The notes under the pieces are model-generated. The model had not been told where the DNA came from, searched no databases, and saw nothing but the letters and a program-made list of their open reading frames with translations. The position numbers and the translations under genes were made by a program. A stretch of DNA of 55,541 bases from RGIG7332 sp045589235 (GTDB lineage: Bacteria; Bacillota; Clostridia; Oscillospirales; JAAYXM01). Position 1 is the first letter of the stretch, and every line of letters begins with the position of its first letter. Location: assembly GCA_045589235.1 (NCBI GenBank), contig JAZNOR010000080.1, forward strand, positions 1 to 55,541, written 5' to 3'. Shown piece by piece: positions 1-7,179 of the stretch.

Positions 1-287
1 AAGCCACAACCAGATAAGGAAGTATTGGTTTTGCAGCCATATTTTCCGTAAATAGTGCATCAAAAAATGCCGCAATACGCCAGTATTACGGCATTTTTAT
101 TCTTTCTCTTAACGAAAAATCTGATTTTCAAAACTGTGTTGTACCCTGAAAAGATGAATTTTGGATGAAGTTCAAGTAAAAAATGACTCATAATCCTGAT
201 GGATATGAGTCATTTTTAATGCAGAAATTCGCCAAAATACGCTTTTTCAGGGCAATACTTCCTTGTCTGGTTGTGGCTAACTCTGAC
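1..287. repeat. MITE-like repeat, left copy (truncated by window start)
   Basis: Non-coding element with terminal inverted repeats. The first 27 bases (1-27) match the reverse complement of 252-278 except for two or three positions, and the right arm extends through CTAACTCTG to about 287. Inside are two strong hairpins: about 67-99 (arms AAAATGCCG and CGGCATTTT) and about 180-218 (arms AAAATGACTCATA and TATGAGTCATTTT). Bases 1-152 recur at 55390-55541 with two substitutions. No ORF is present, so any mobility would need a transposase supplied in trans. The element family is not one I recognise. Confidence 0.75.
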
Positions 288-303
288 TCGTTTTTATTTT
301 AGA

Positions 304-332
304 TTGAAAACAATAATTGAATGTGATATAAT
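304..332 (+). promoter_or_regulatory. Sigma-A-type promoter of the SLH locus
   Basis: TTGAAA (304-309), a 17-base spacer, then TATAAT (327-332). An RBS-like GAGGGGA follows at 344-350, but no start codon comes after it: the sequence runs straight into an SLH C-terminal fragment. The promoter probably now drives the intact SLH gene at 505. Confidence 0.65.
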
Positions 333-349
333 ATTTAATAAAAGAGGGG

Positions 350-487
350 AAGCCAGCAACACGTGGATTTGTTGCGGTTGTGCTCTCGCGTGCATTTGAT
401 AAGCCACTGTCCGATGTGGTAGAAAAAACCTATGCAGACGGTCAGGATGGTCGCGATTATCAGACACTCAGAACATGGCAGAAATAA
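350..487 (+). pseudogene. C-terminal remnant of an SLH-domain protein
   Basis: From 350 an open frame reads KPATRGFVAVVLSRAFDKPL and continues to ADGQDGRDYQTLRTWQK, ending at TAA 485-487. It aligns with the C-terminus of the intact neighbour (PATRGFVATVISKALDIPLP and ADGKDGREHKTLR). There is no start codon. The fragment joins directly onto an upstream promoter and ribosome-binding site. The simplest reading is a tandem SLH paralogue whose signal peptide and first two SLH motifs were deleted. A collapsed tandem repeat in the assembly is the alternative. Confidence 0.75.
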
Positions 488-504
488 AAAAAGGAGAGGA
501 TATT

Positions 505-1185
505 ATGAAAAGAATAGTCAGTTTATTACTCGCAGTTTCAGTGCTTGCAACAGTATGCTTTGCGCTCACACCTGAGCAGGCAGCGCAGGATATCGGTAAA
601 TATGGAATTATGGGCGGTTTCCCTGATGGCTCACTTAAGTTAGAGCAGAACGTAACCCGAGCGCAGATGGCTAAAATGATTTCAATGATGAACGGAACTC
701 CCGGTTATGTTGGTTCATCATCAATGTTTAAGGATGTTCCTGATGCACATTGGGCAACTCAGTATATCGAATATGCACGTGCAAATAATATCGTTGGCGG
801 ATTCCCGGACGGTACATTTAAGCCGAACGATAACGTTACAAAGGACCAGGTTATAAAGATGGTGGTTTGCGCACTTAAATATGACAAATATGAGCTTTCG
901 TACAGACCTCAGGCAAATGCAAAGCTTTACTACCCGGCAGACTATATTAAGGTTGCAATGGATACAGACTTAATTATCCCGGGTGAATTTGGCGACGGTT
1001 CACAGCCTGCAACTCGCGGCTTTGTTGCAACCGTGATCTCAAAGGCGCTTGACATTCCGCTGCCTTATGACCCGAAGGATGTGGGCTACTCCACCGAGCT
1101 GAGTAACGCAAAAACGGGTTGGCTGATTGCCGACGGTAAAGACGGAAGAGAGCATAAAACTCTAAGAATGACACTTGGTCACTAA
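505..1185 (+). CDS. Secreted SLH-domain protein
   Basis: 226-residue exported protein made almost only of S-layer-homology motifs, which usually anchor proteins to pyruvylated cell-wall polymers. Residues 1-20 are a signal peptide (MKR, hydrophobic core, cleavage after CFA). SLH motif 1 is about 22-67 (GGFPDGSLK, VTRAQMAKMI), motif 2 about 75-125 (FKDVPDAHWA, GGFPDGTFKP), and a degenerate third lies about 135-190. A longer reading from 475 is possible, but AAAGGAGAGG (488-497) and the signal peptide fix the start at ATG 505. There is no effector domain, so the role may be structural. The remnant of a paralogue lies immediately upstream. Confidence 0.85.
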   Translation: MKRIVSLLLAVSVLATVCFALTPEQAAQDIGKYGIMGGFPDGSLKLEQNVTRAQMAKMISMMNGTPGYVGSSSMFKDVPDAHWATQYIEYARANNIVGGFPDGTFKPNDNVTKDQVIKMVVCALKYDKYELSYRPQANAKLYYPADYIKVAMDTDLIIPGEFGDGSQPATRGFVATVISKALDIPLPYDPKDVGYSTELSNAKTGWLIADGKDGREHKTLRMTLGH

Positions 1186-1188
1186 AAA

Positions 1189-1221
1189 TTAAGGTGAGAT
1201 TAAATCTCGCCTTAAAATTTT
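1189..1221 (+). terminator. Rho-independent terminator after SLH gene
   Basis: Arms TTAAGGTGAGAT (1189-1200) and ATCTCGCCTTAA (1204-1215) with one G-T pair, followed by a T-rich tail. Confidence 0.65.
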
Positions 1222-1269
1222 GCTTTAAATTGAAAAAAACCGAAGATTATTTTTGTATTAAACATTTTC

Positions 1270-1298
1270 TTTACATTTTTAATTTAATATGATAAAAT
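1270..1298 (+). promoter_or_regulatory. Promoter of amino-acid permease
   Basis: TTTACA (1270-1275), a 17-base spacer, TAAAAT (1293-1298), about 35 bases before the ATG. Confidence 0.55.
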
Positions 1299-1333
1299 TA
1301 TTCCACAAATGTTATAAGAAATGGGGATAAATT

Positions 1334-2716
1334 ATGCAGGAACTTACTAAAAAGTTTGGTCTGGCGACAGCGATTTGTATGGTAGTCGGTACAGTTATCG
1401 GCTCCGGTGTGTTTTTTAAAGCACAGAACGTTTTGCAGGCAACCGGCGGAAATATGCCGCTTGGAATTGCTGCGTGGGTAATCACAGGTCTTCTTATGAT
1501 TATCTGCTCGTTGCAGTTTGCAACAATGGCAACAAAATATGAAAAGGTCAGCGGTATCGTTGACTATGCAGAAGCTACTTGCGGTAAGGGTTATGCTTAC
1601 TATATGGCGTGGTTTATGGTTAATATTTACTACCCGGGTATGACCTCGGTGCTTGCTTGGGTATCAGCTCGCTATTTCGGCGTGCTCTTCGGTTGGAGTA
1701 TGGTCGGTCCTGAGGTTCTGGCACTTGCAGGCTTCTTCCTCGTCGCATCATACACAATGAACGCTCTCTCACCGAAGCTTGCAGGTAAGTTCCAGGTTGG
1801 CGCTACCGTAATCAAACTCATTCCGATCTGTTTAATGGCAGTTGTAGGAACGATTGTCGGTCTTGCAAATGGAACTTTAACTTCTAACTTCACAACAGTT
1901 GTGTTTGAGGCAGTAGGCGGCACAAGCGGCGGGCTTTTTGCGGCAATTGTTGCTACCGTATTCGCTTATGAGGGCTGGATTGTTGCAACATCAATCAATG
2001 CCGAACTCCACAACCCGAAGAAAAACTTGCCACTCGCACTCATTATCGGTTCGCTCATCGTCGTTGCAGCTTATGTATTATACTACATCGGAGTTGCAGG
2101 CGGAGCTACAAACGCAGTACTTATTGAGGAAGGCGCAACAACAGCATTCTCAAATGTATTTGGTACAGTTGGCGGCGTAATATTAAATCTCTGTATCGTG
2201 GTTTCCTGTCTTGGAACACTCAACGGTCTTATGGTCGGTGCAACACGCGGTATGTATGCGATTGCAGCACGTAAGGAGGGTCCGAAGCCGGAGATGTTCG
2301 GTCAGGTTGACCCAGCTACAAATATGACAACAAACTCATCGGTTTGGGGCGTATTCATCTGTGCTGTATGGCTTCTTTACTTCTATGGCGCTAACTTAAC
2401 TGCAGGCTGGTTTGGGCTCTTTAATTTTGATTCATCTGAGCTTCCGATTATAACTATTTACGCGATGTATATTCCAATATTTATTGCATGGATGAAAAAC
2501 GAAAAGGAATTCGGTGTGTGGAAGCGCTACATTTTACCGATTATTGCAATTATCGCATGCGCATTCATGGTATTTGCTGCAGTTTATGCACACGGTATCA
2601 CTCCGTATCTCGCAGCAAAGGCTGAGGGAGTATTCAAGTTCCCAGTACTTTTCTACTTGGTTGTTTTCGCAGTGATTATGTTCATCGGTGCGTTTTTCAG
2701 AAAGTCTAAGAAATAA
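1334..2716 (+). CDS. APC-superfamily amino-acid permease
   Basis: 460-residue integral membrane protein with about 12 hydrophobic helices and no signal peptide. The N-terminal VVGTVIGSGVFF (about 17-28) is the unwound TM1 motif of APC carriers (GSG at 23-25), which binds the amino-acid carboxylate. Length and start resemble the LAT/SteT-type exchangers and other APC amino-acid transporters. It has its own promoter and a terminator, and glutamine synthetase follows. Glutamate, glutamine or polyamine transport is possible, but substrate cannot be read from sequence. The ribosome site (GGGG at 1323) is modest. Confidence 0.85.
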   Translation: MQELTKKFGLATAICMVVGTVIGSGVFFKAQNVLQATGGNMPLGIAAWVITGLLMIICSLQFATMATKYEKVSGIVDYAEATCGKGYAYYMAWFMVNIYYPGMTSVLAWVSARYFGVLFGWSMVGPEVLALAGFFLVASYTMNALSPKLAGKFQVGATVIKLIPICLMAVVGTIVGLANGTLTSNFTTVVFEAVGGTSGGLFAAIVATVFAYEGWIVATSINAELHNPKKNLPLALIIGSLIVVAAYVLYYIGVAGGATNAVLIEEGATTAFSNVFGTVGGVILNLCIVVSCLGTLNGLMVGATRGMYAIAARKEGPKPEMFGQVDPATNMTTNSSVWGVFICAVWLLYFYGANLTAGWFGLFNFDSSELPIITIYAMYIPIFIAWMKNEKEFGVWKRYILPIIAIIACAFMVFAAVYAHGITPYLAAKAEGVFKFPVLFYLVVFAVIMFIGAFFRKSKK

Positions 2717-2718
2717 GT

Positions 2719-2747
2719 TAAAAGCCCTCTGAATAAGAGGGCTTTTA
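2719..2747 (+). terminator. Rho-independent terminator after permease
   Basis: Arms TAAAAGCCCTCT and AGAGGGCTTTTA around a four-base loop, with a U-rich end. Confidence 0.85.
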
Positions 2748-2753
2748 AAAATA

Positions 2754-2782
2754 TTGACAAGTTTTGGTTAAAGTATTAAAAT
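2754..2782 (+). promoter_or_regulatory. Promoter of glutamine synthetase
   Basis: Consensus TTGACA (2754-2759), a 17-base spacer, TAAAAT (2777-2782). GGGAG (2801-2805) precedes the ATG at 2814. Confidence 0.65.
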
Positions 2783-2813
2783 TTTTATATAATATTAAAT
2801 GGGAGTGTGTTAA

Positions 2814-4235
2814 ATGAAAACTGTTTCAGATATCTTAAAACTTATTAAAGACAACGATATTAAAATGGTCGATTTTAAAATGGTAGACATTAACGGTCAG
2901 TACCGCCACGTTACCATTCCGGCAAACAATTTCTCCGAGAAAACGATGAAAAACGGTATCGGATTTGATGCTTCAAACTATGGATATGCAGTGGTTGAAA
3001 AGAGTGATATGGTATTCATTCCGGATCCGGATACCGCAGTGATTGACCCGTTCTGCGAAATACCGACTCTTTCGATGACAGGTAATGCAATGATTATTGC
3101 AAGTCCTGAGAATAAACCGCTTGCGCAGTATCCGCGAAACATTGTGCGCGCTGCTGATAAGTATTTAAAGGACAGCGGAATTGCAGATACAATGATTATT
3201 TTACCTGAGTTTGAGTTCTATCTCTTCGATAATGTTAATTGGAGCGTTGCGCCGAACAGTATAGGTATGACGGTGGATGCAAATCAGGCTCATTGGAACA
3301 GCGCATATACAACGGATGGTGTTATCGTTCCAAAACAGAAGAATTACCATATTGCAAAGCCGTTTGACGTATCTTATGAAGCGCGCTCTGAGATGTGTAT
3401 GTTAATTGAAGAGGCAGGCATTGCGCTCAATTATCATCATCCTGAGGTTGGTGCTGCAGGTCAGTTTGAAATCGAGCCTGAGCTTGGCGAGATGACAAAA
3501 ATGGCTGATGCGACAATGATGATTAAATACATCATTCACAATACCGCAGTAAAGCACGGTATGTCCGCAACCTTTATGCCAAAGCCTGTTCTTGGTGAAG
3601 CAGGTAGCGGAATGCACGTTCATATGCTCCTTTTAAAGGATGGCAAGCCTGTGTTCTCAGACGATAACGGATATTCAAACTTAAGCGAAACCGCACACTA
3701 CTTTATGGGAGGACTCTTAAAGCACATCGCTTCTCTCTGTGCGATTACAAATCCGAGTACGAACTCATTTAAGCGCCTCGTTCCCGGCTTTGAAGCACCG
3801 GTAACAGTAGGCTATGCAACATCAAACCGCAGTGCGGTAATCAGAATTCCGGCATATGCAAAGTCACCGGAACTTCGCCGTTTCGAGCTTCGTAATCCGG
3901 ATGCTACCTGTAACCCGTATTTCTGCTATGCGGCAATTCTTATGGCAGGTATCGATGGTGTTAAAAATAAAATTGACCCGAAGGCTAATGGCTGGGGTCC
4001 GTATGATATGAACCTCTTCCACTTAAGTGATGAGGAGAAGGCGAAACTATCACACCTTCCGACTTCGCTCGGTGAAGCACTTGACGCGCTTGAGGCAGAT
4101 AATGATTACCTCACTGCAGGCGGAGTATTCCCGAAAGAATTAATTGATAACTTTATCGCCGCAAAGAGAGCAGAGGTTTCTGAACTCTCAAGAATTCCGC
4201 ATCCGGCAGAGTTTGATAAATACTATAATCTATAA
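2814..4235 (+). CDS. glnA: Glutamine synthetase, type I
   Basis: 473-residue enzyme that makes glutamine from glutamate, ammonia and ATP in the cytoplasm; family members form dodecamers. The N-terminal beta-grasp domain is about residues 10-100. The catalytic domain shows PEFEFYLF (131-138, metal-binding Glu), the central segment at 207-225 with metal-ligand glutamates, KPVLGEAGSGMHVH (257-270), NPSTNSFKRLVPG (313-325) and RFELRNPDATCNPY (356-369). The position of the adenylylated Tyr of enteric enzymes is Phe402 (NLFHLSDEE), so control by adenylylation is unlikely. It is monocistronic between a consensus promoter and a bidirectional terminator. A divergent GS-like ligase acting on another amine is less likely. 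Confidence 0.9.
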   Translation: MKTVSDILKLIKDNDIKMVDFKMVDINGQYRHVTIPANNFSEKTMKNGIGFDASNYGYAVVEKSDMVFIPDPDTAVIDPFCEIPTLSMTGNAMIIASPENKPLAQYPRNIVRAADKYLKDSGIADTMIILPEFEFYLFDNVNWSVAPNSIGMTVDANQAHWNSAYTTDGVIVPKQKNYHIAKPFDVSYEARSEMCMLIEEAGIALNYHHPEVGAAGQFEIEPELGEMTKMADATMMIKYIIHNTAVKHGMSATFMPKPVLGEAGSGMHVHMLLLKDGKPVFSDDNGYSNLSETAHYFMGGLLKHIASLCAITNPSTNSFKRLVPGFEAPVTVGYATSNRSAVIRIPAYAKSPELRRFELRNPDATCNPYFCYAAILMAGIDGVKNKIDPKANGWGPYDMNLFHLSDEEKAKLSHLPTSLGEALDALEADNDYLTAGGVFPKELIDNFIAAKRAEVSELSRIPHPAEFDKYYNL

Positions 4236-4270
4236 AAAAGAAGGTTCTGCAATGCAGAACCTTCTTTTTA
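4236..4270. terminator. Bidirectional terminator, glnA / AraC
   Basis: Arms AAAAAGAAGGTTCTGCA and TGCAGAACCTTCTTTTT. A-tract on one side and T-tract on the other serve the two convergent genes, and it overlaps the AraC stop codon. Confidence 0.85.
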
Positions 4271-5002
4271 TTTTGAGCAGTATTTTTGATATTCCTTCGG
4301 GGATTTGCCTGTTTGTGCTTTGAATTTTTTTGAAAAATAAACGTAGTCAACATATCCGCACCGCTCGGAAACCTCCGATAGAGGGAGCGTGTCCTTGTAA
4401 ATTTCAATTAGATACAGCGCATGATTTATGCGAAGCGCGGTTAAAAAATCATTTGGCGTTTTACCAATGATTTTCTTGAAATGCGCGCGTATGTAATCCT
4501 CGGCATATCCGCTTTCGTTTAGCAGAGTTGAGGGAGAAAAGTTACTGTCAAAGAAGTTTTCGGAAATTTCGTTTGCAATTTTTCTGACCGCACGCGTCAG
4601 CGTATTTTCAGGCGTTGAGTTTCGAAGAATAAAGCGAAGAAAAGCATAAATAAGTGAGCTTAAGTAATCGTCGTCGTTGATTCTGTTGCGGTAAATCATA
4701 GTTGCGAGCGCTTCGCCGTCGCGACCTTGTGTATCGCTTGTAACCGCAGGAGAAGAAAAACTGAGCATATTTTCAAAATCACTGTCAATTGCAATCAGCT
4801 TAAAACCATTTTCGGATACAGAACCGTGTAAAGTATCGGGCGGAATGATTATGATAGTACCGGGTGAAAAAGGGAAATCACCCGAAGATGTGTGAAGATG
4901 TCCTTTTCCCTCGAGATAATATAAGATTTCGTATTCCGCGTGTGAATGTAAAGGGTAGGAGAGTTCGTTGGCAACACCTGTTAAATAAATTTTATGCTTC
5001 AT
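4268..5002 (-). CDS. AraC-family regulator with cupin sensor
   Basis: 244 residues. The N-terminal half (about 1-90) is an AraC-type cupin: HSHAEYEILYYLEGKG carries the typical His/Glu pattern, followed by PPDTLHG. The C-terminal 100 residues are two helix-turn-helix motifs (SPSTLLNESGYAEDYIRAHF, then LSEVSERCGYVDYVYFSKKF and TGKSPKEYQK). Such proteins sense a small sugar or aromatic ligand and regulate nearby genes. It diverges from the MATE exporter at 5129 and converges on glnA, so the exporter is the likeliest target (inference). The ribosome site on the minus strand is GGTGAT. Confidence 0.85.
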   Translation of the reverse strand: MKHKIYLTGVANELSYPLHSHAEYEILYYLEGKGHLHTSSGDFPFSPGTIIIIPPDTLHGSVSENGFKLIAIDSDFENMLSFSSPAVTSDTQGRDGEALATMIYRNRINDDDYLSSLIYAFLRFILRNSTPENTLTRAVRKIANEISENFFDSNFSPSTLLNESGYAEDYIRAHFKKIIGKTPNDFLTALRINHALYLIEIYKDTLPLSEVSERCGYVDYVYFSKKFKAQTGKSPKEYQKYCSK

Positions 5003-5128
5003 AATATCACCAAGTGGATTTTATCATAAATCTATCTTTTATACAAGTAGATATATGAAAAGAAATATGTACTTTGGAGGATAAGTGCTATAATTACAAA
5101 AGAATTTAAAAAGTTTAGGTTGGTGCTT

Positions 5129-6463
5129 ATGTTATTTTCAAAACGGGATTTGACAAGACTTATAGTTCCGCTTCTCATTGAGCAAACGCTTGCGCTCACA
5201 ATCGGAATGCTTGACGCAGTAATGGTCGCGCAAGCAGGCGAGGCGGCGGTGTCGGGCGTATCACTTGTCGACTCGGTTAATTTACTGTTTTTATACTTCT
5301 TAGGCTCGCTTGCAACAGGCGGCGCAATTACGATATCACAGTTTCTAGGTGCAAATGATCTTGATAATGCCAGAAAAGCGGCAAGTCAGTTAATCTGGGT
5401 ACCTGCAATTTTTGCGCTTGTAATAAGCCTTGTAATGGAAATTTCGCGCAAAGGGCTTCTTTCACTCGTTTTTGGCAGTGTAACGCCTGAAATTATGGCA
5501 AACGCGCAGGTTTATTTCTTCTACACGGTGCTTTCGTATCCATTTATCGCGATTTATAATTCGGGTGCTGCAATTTACCGCGCAATGGGCAATTCCAAGG
5601 TTTCAATGTATGCATCAATCGTTATGAATTTACTTAATGTGTGTGGCAATGCACTTCTTATTTTTCAATTCCGTATGGGTGCTGCGGGCGCTGCAATCGC
5701 AACGCTTTTCTCTCGCGTTGTGGGCGCTTGCATTATGCTTTATCTTGTGCGCGATAAAAGGCAACTCGTGCACGTTGATAAGCTATTTAAATTCAAGCCC
5801 GATTTCAAGCTTATCAAAAGAATGCTCGGAATCGGAATACCAAATGGCTTTGAAGGCAGCGTTTTCCAGCTCGGCAAAGTTATAACTCAGAGCCTGGTTT
5901 CCACCTTTGGAACGGTATCAATTGCCGCAAATGCCGCGGCAAATACACTCTCGGCACTTTTATACATTCCGGGAAATGCAGTCGGGCCGACGATGACCGC
6001 GGTTGTGGGAAGATGCGTCGGTGCAGGGGAGAAGGAACAGGCAAAGAAATACGCGAGAAAACTTTTGGGCATTGCTTATCTTCTTATTATTTCAATGTCG
6101 ATAGTATTAAGCATCGCATCAAAACCGCTTGTCGGAATGTTTAACATATCGCCCGATGCAACCAAGCTTGCAATCTATCTTTTCGTGTTCCATAATATCT
6201 GCGTTTCCACCGTGTGGCCGGTTGCATTTACGCTCCCGAATTCATTCCGCGCAGCGAGCGATGTTAAGTACACTATGATATGGTCGATTATATCAATGTG
6301 GCTCTTCCGCGTTGGCGGAAGCTTCTTCTTTGGGAAATTTCTTGGCTTTGGCGTTAGCGGCGTGTGGTACGGAATGGCGTGCGACTGGACTTTCAGATGC
6401 GCAATTTTCGGCGTTCGTTATCTGCGCGGAACTTGGCTTACAAAATACAAGAAAATGACATGA
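5129..6463 (+). CDS. MATE-family multidrug efflux protein
   Basis: 444-residue membrane protein with about 12 helices in two related halves. KRDLTRLIVPLLIEQTLALTIGMLDAVMV followed by VSGVSLVDS and FLGANDLDNARK is typical of MATE antiporters, which export drugs or metabolites using Na+ or H+ gradients. A frame opens at TTG 5120, but ATG 5129 with AGG at 5117-5119 at good spacing is preferred. The divergent AraC gene lies 126 bases upstream. A terminator overlaps the stop codon. The substrate is unknown. Confidence 0.85.
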   Translation: MLFSKRDLTRLIVPLLIEQTLALTIGMLDAVMVAQAGEAAVSGVSLVDSVNLLFLYFLGSLATGGAITISQFLGANDLDNARKAASQLIWVPAIFALVISLVMEISRKGLLSLVFGSVTPEIMANAQVYFFYTVLSYPFIAIYNSGAAIYRAMGNSKVSMYASIVMNLLNVCGNALLIFQFRMGAAGAAIATLFSRVVGACIMLYLVRDKRQLVHVDKLFKFKPDFKLIKRMLGIGIPNGFEGSVFQLGKVITQSLVSTFGTVSIAANAAANTLSALLYIPGNAVGPTMTAVVGRCVGAGEKEQAKKYARKLLGIAYLLIISMSIVLSIASKPLVGMFNISPDATKLAIYLFVFHNICVSTVWPVAFTLPNSFRAASDVKYTMIWSIISMWLFRVGGSFFFGKFLGFGVSGVWYGMACDWTFRCAIFGVRYLRGTWLTKYKKMT

Positions 6464-6488
6464 CAATGCTATTGTCATGTCATTTTTT
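6452..6488 (+). terminator. Terminator overlapping the MATE stop codon
   Basis: Perfect 16-base arms (AAAATGACATGACAAT at 6452-6467 and its complement at 6471-6486) around a three-base loop, then a T-run. The TGA stop (6461-6463) lies inside the left arm. Confidence 0.85.
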
Positions 6489-6500
6489 ATGTGATAAAAT
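6472..6500 (+). promoter_or_regulatory. Promoter embedded in the terminator stem
   Basis: TTGTCA (6472-6477) in the right arm of the preceding hairpin, a 17-base spacer, TAAAAT (6495-6500). It would serve the HAD gene at 6531. Confidence 0.5.
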
Positions 6501-6530
6501 GATTCTTATAAAATTTAAGGAGAAGCAACT

Positions 6531-7178
6531 ATGATCAAAAACATTAAAGGTGCAATTTTTGATATGGACGGAACGCTCATAGATTCGCTTATGCTGTGGG
6601 AGATTTTGTGGAGTAAATTTGGGATTAAACCGTCATCAGAACACGATAAAGCGGTCAGAACGATGACTCTTTTTGATGCAATGGAGTATATTCACGCTCT
6701 TTACGGTGTCGGAGAAAGCGGGGAAGAGCTCTATAACCGTGCCAATGAAATTATGGTAAATTTCTATACAAATGAGGTTGAGTTAAAGGCAGGTGTACTT
6801 GAATTTCTGGAGCATTGCAAAAATGCGGGGATAAAAATGTGCGTAGCATCTGCATCTGCAATACATCTCATAAAGCTCGCAGCCGAGCATTGCAAAATAA
6901 AAGACTATTTTTGCGATATTCTCTCCTGCGCGGACATCGGTAAAGGTAAAGACGAGCCCGATATCTACATAAAAGCGCTTGAAGCGCTCGGAACCGAGGC
7001 ATCGGAAACCTGTATTTTCGAGGATTCGCACATAGCACTTGATACCGCATCAAAGCTCGGTATGAAAACCGTTGGTATTTATGATAAATACAACTACGGT
7101 CAGGATGAAATTAAAAAAATTGCGACAGTATATATCGGTGAGGGAGAAAGTCTCGAGAAACTGATTGGAGATGAGTAA
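6531..7178 (+). CDS. HAD-family phosphatase (beta-phosphoglucomutase-like)
   Basis: 215-residue cytoplasmic haloacid-dehalogenase-fold hydrolase. Motif I is FDMDGTLIDS (D11 nucleophile, D13 acid/base). A helical cap of about 70 residues follows, then motif II VASAS (about 104-108), the motif III Lys region GKGKDEPDIY (about 139), and motif IV EDSHIALDTA (about 165). The cap type places it near beta-phosphoglucomutase/phosphatase proteins acting on small phosphorylated sugars. AAGGAG precedes the ATG. It overlaps or abuts the ACT-MBL gene, so the two are probably co-translated. The substrate is not evident. Confidence 0.85.
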   Translation: MIKNIKGAIFDMDGTLIDSLMLWEILWSKFGIKPSSEHDKAVRTMTLFDAMEYIHALYGVGESGEELYNRANEIMVNFYTNEVELKAGVLEFLEHCKNAGIKMCVASASAIHLIKLAAEHCKIKDYFCDILSCADIGKGKDEPDIYIKALEALGTEASETCIFEDSHIALDTASKLGMKTVGIYDKYNYGQDEIKKIATVYIGEGESLEKLIGDE

Positions 7179-7179
7179 G

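Noticed and set aside
5089..5094. TATAAT before the MATE gene as a full promoter
   Set aside because: A good -10 is present, but no acceptable -35 lies 16-18 bases upstream.
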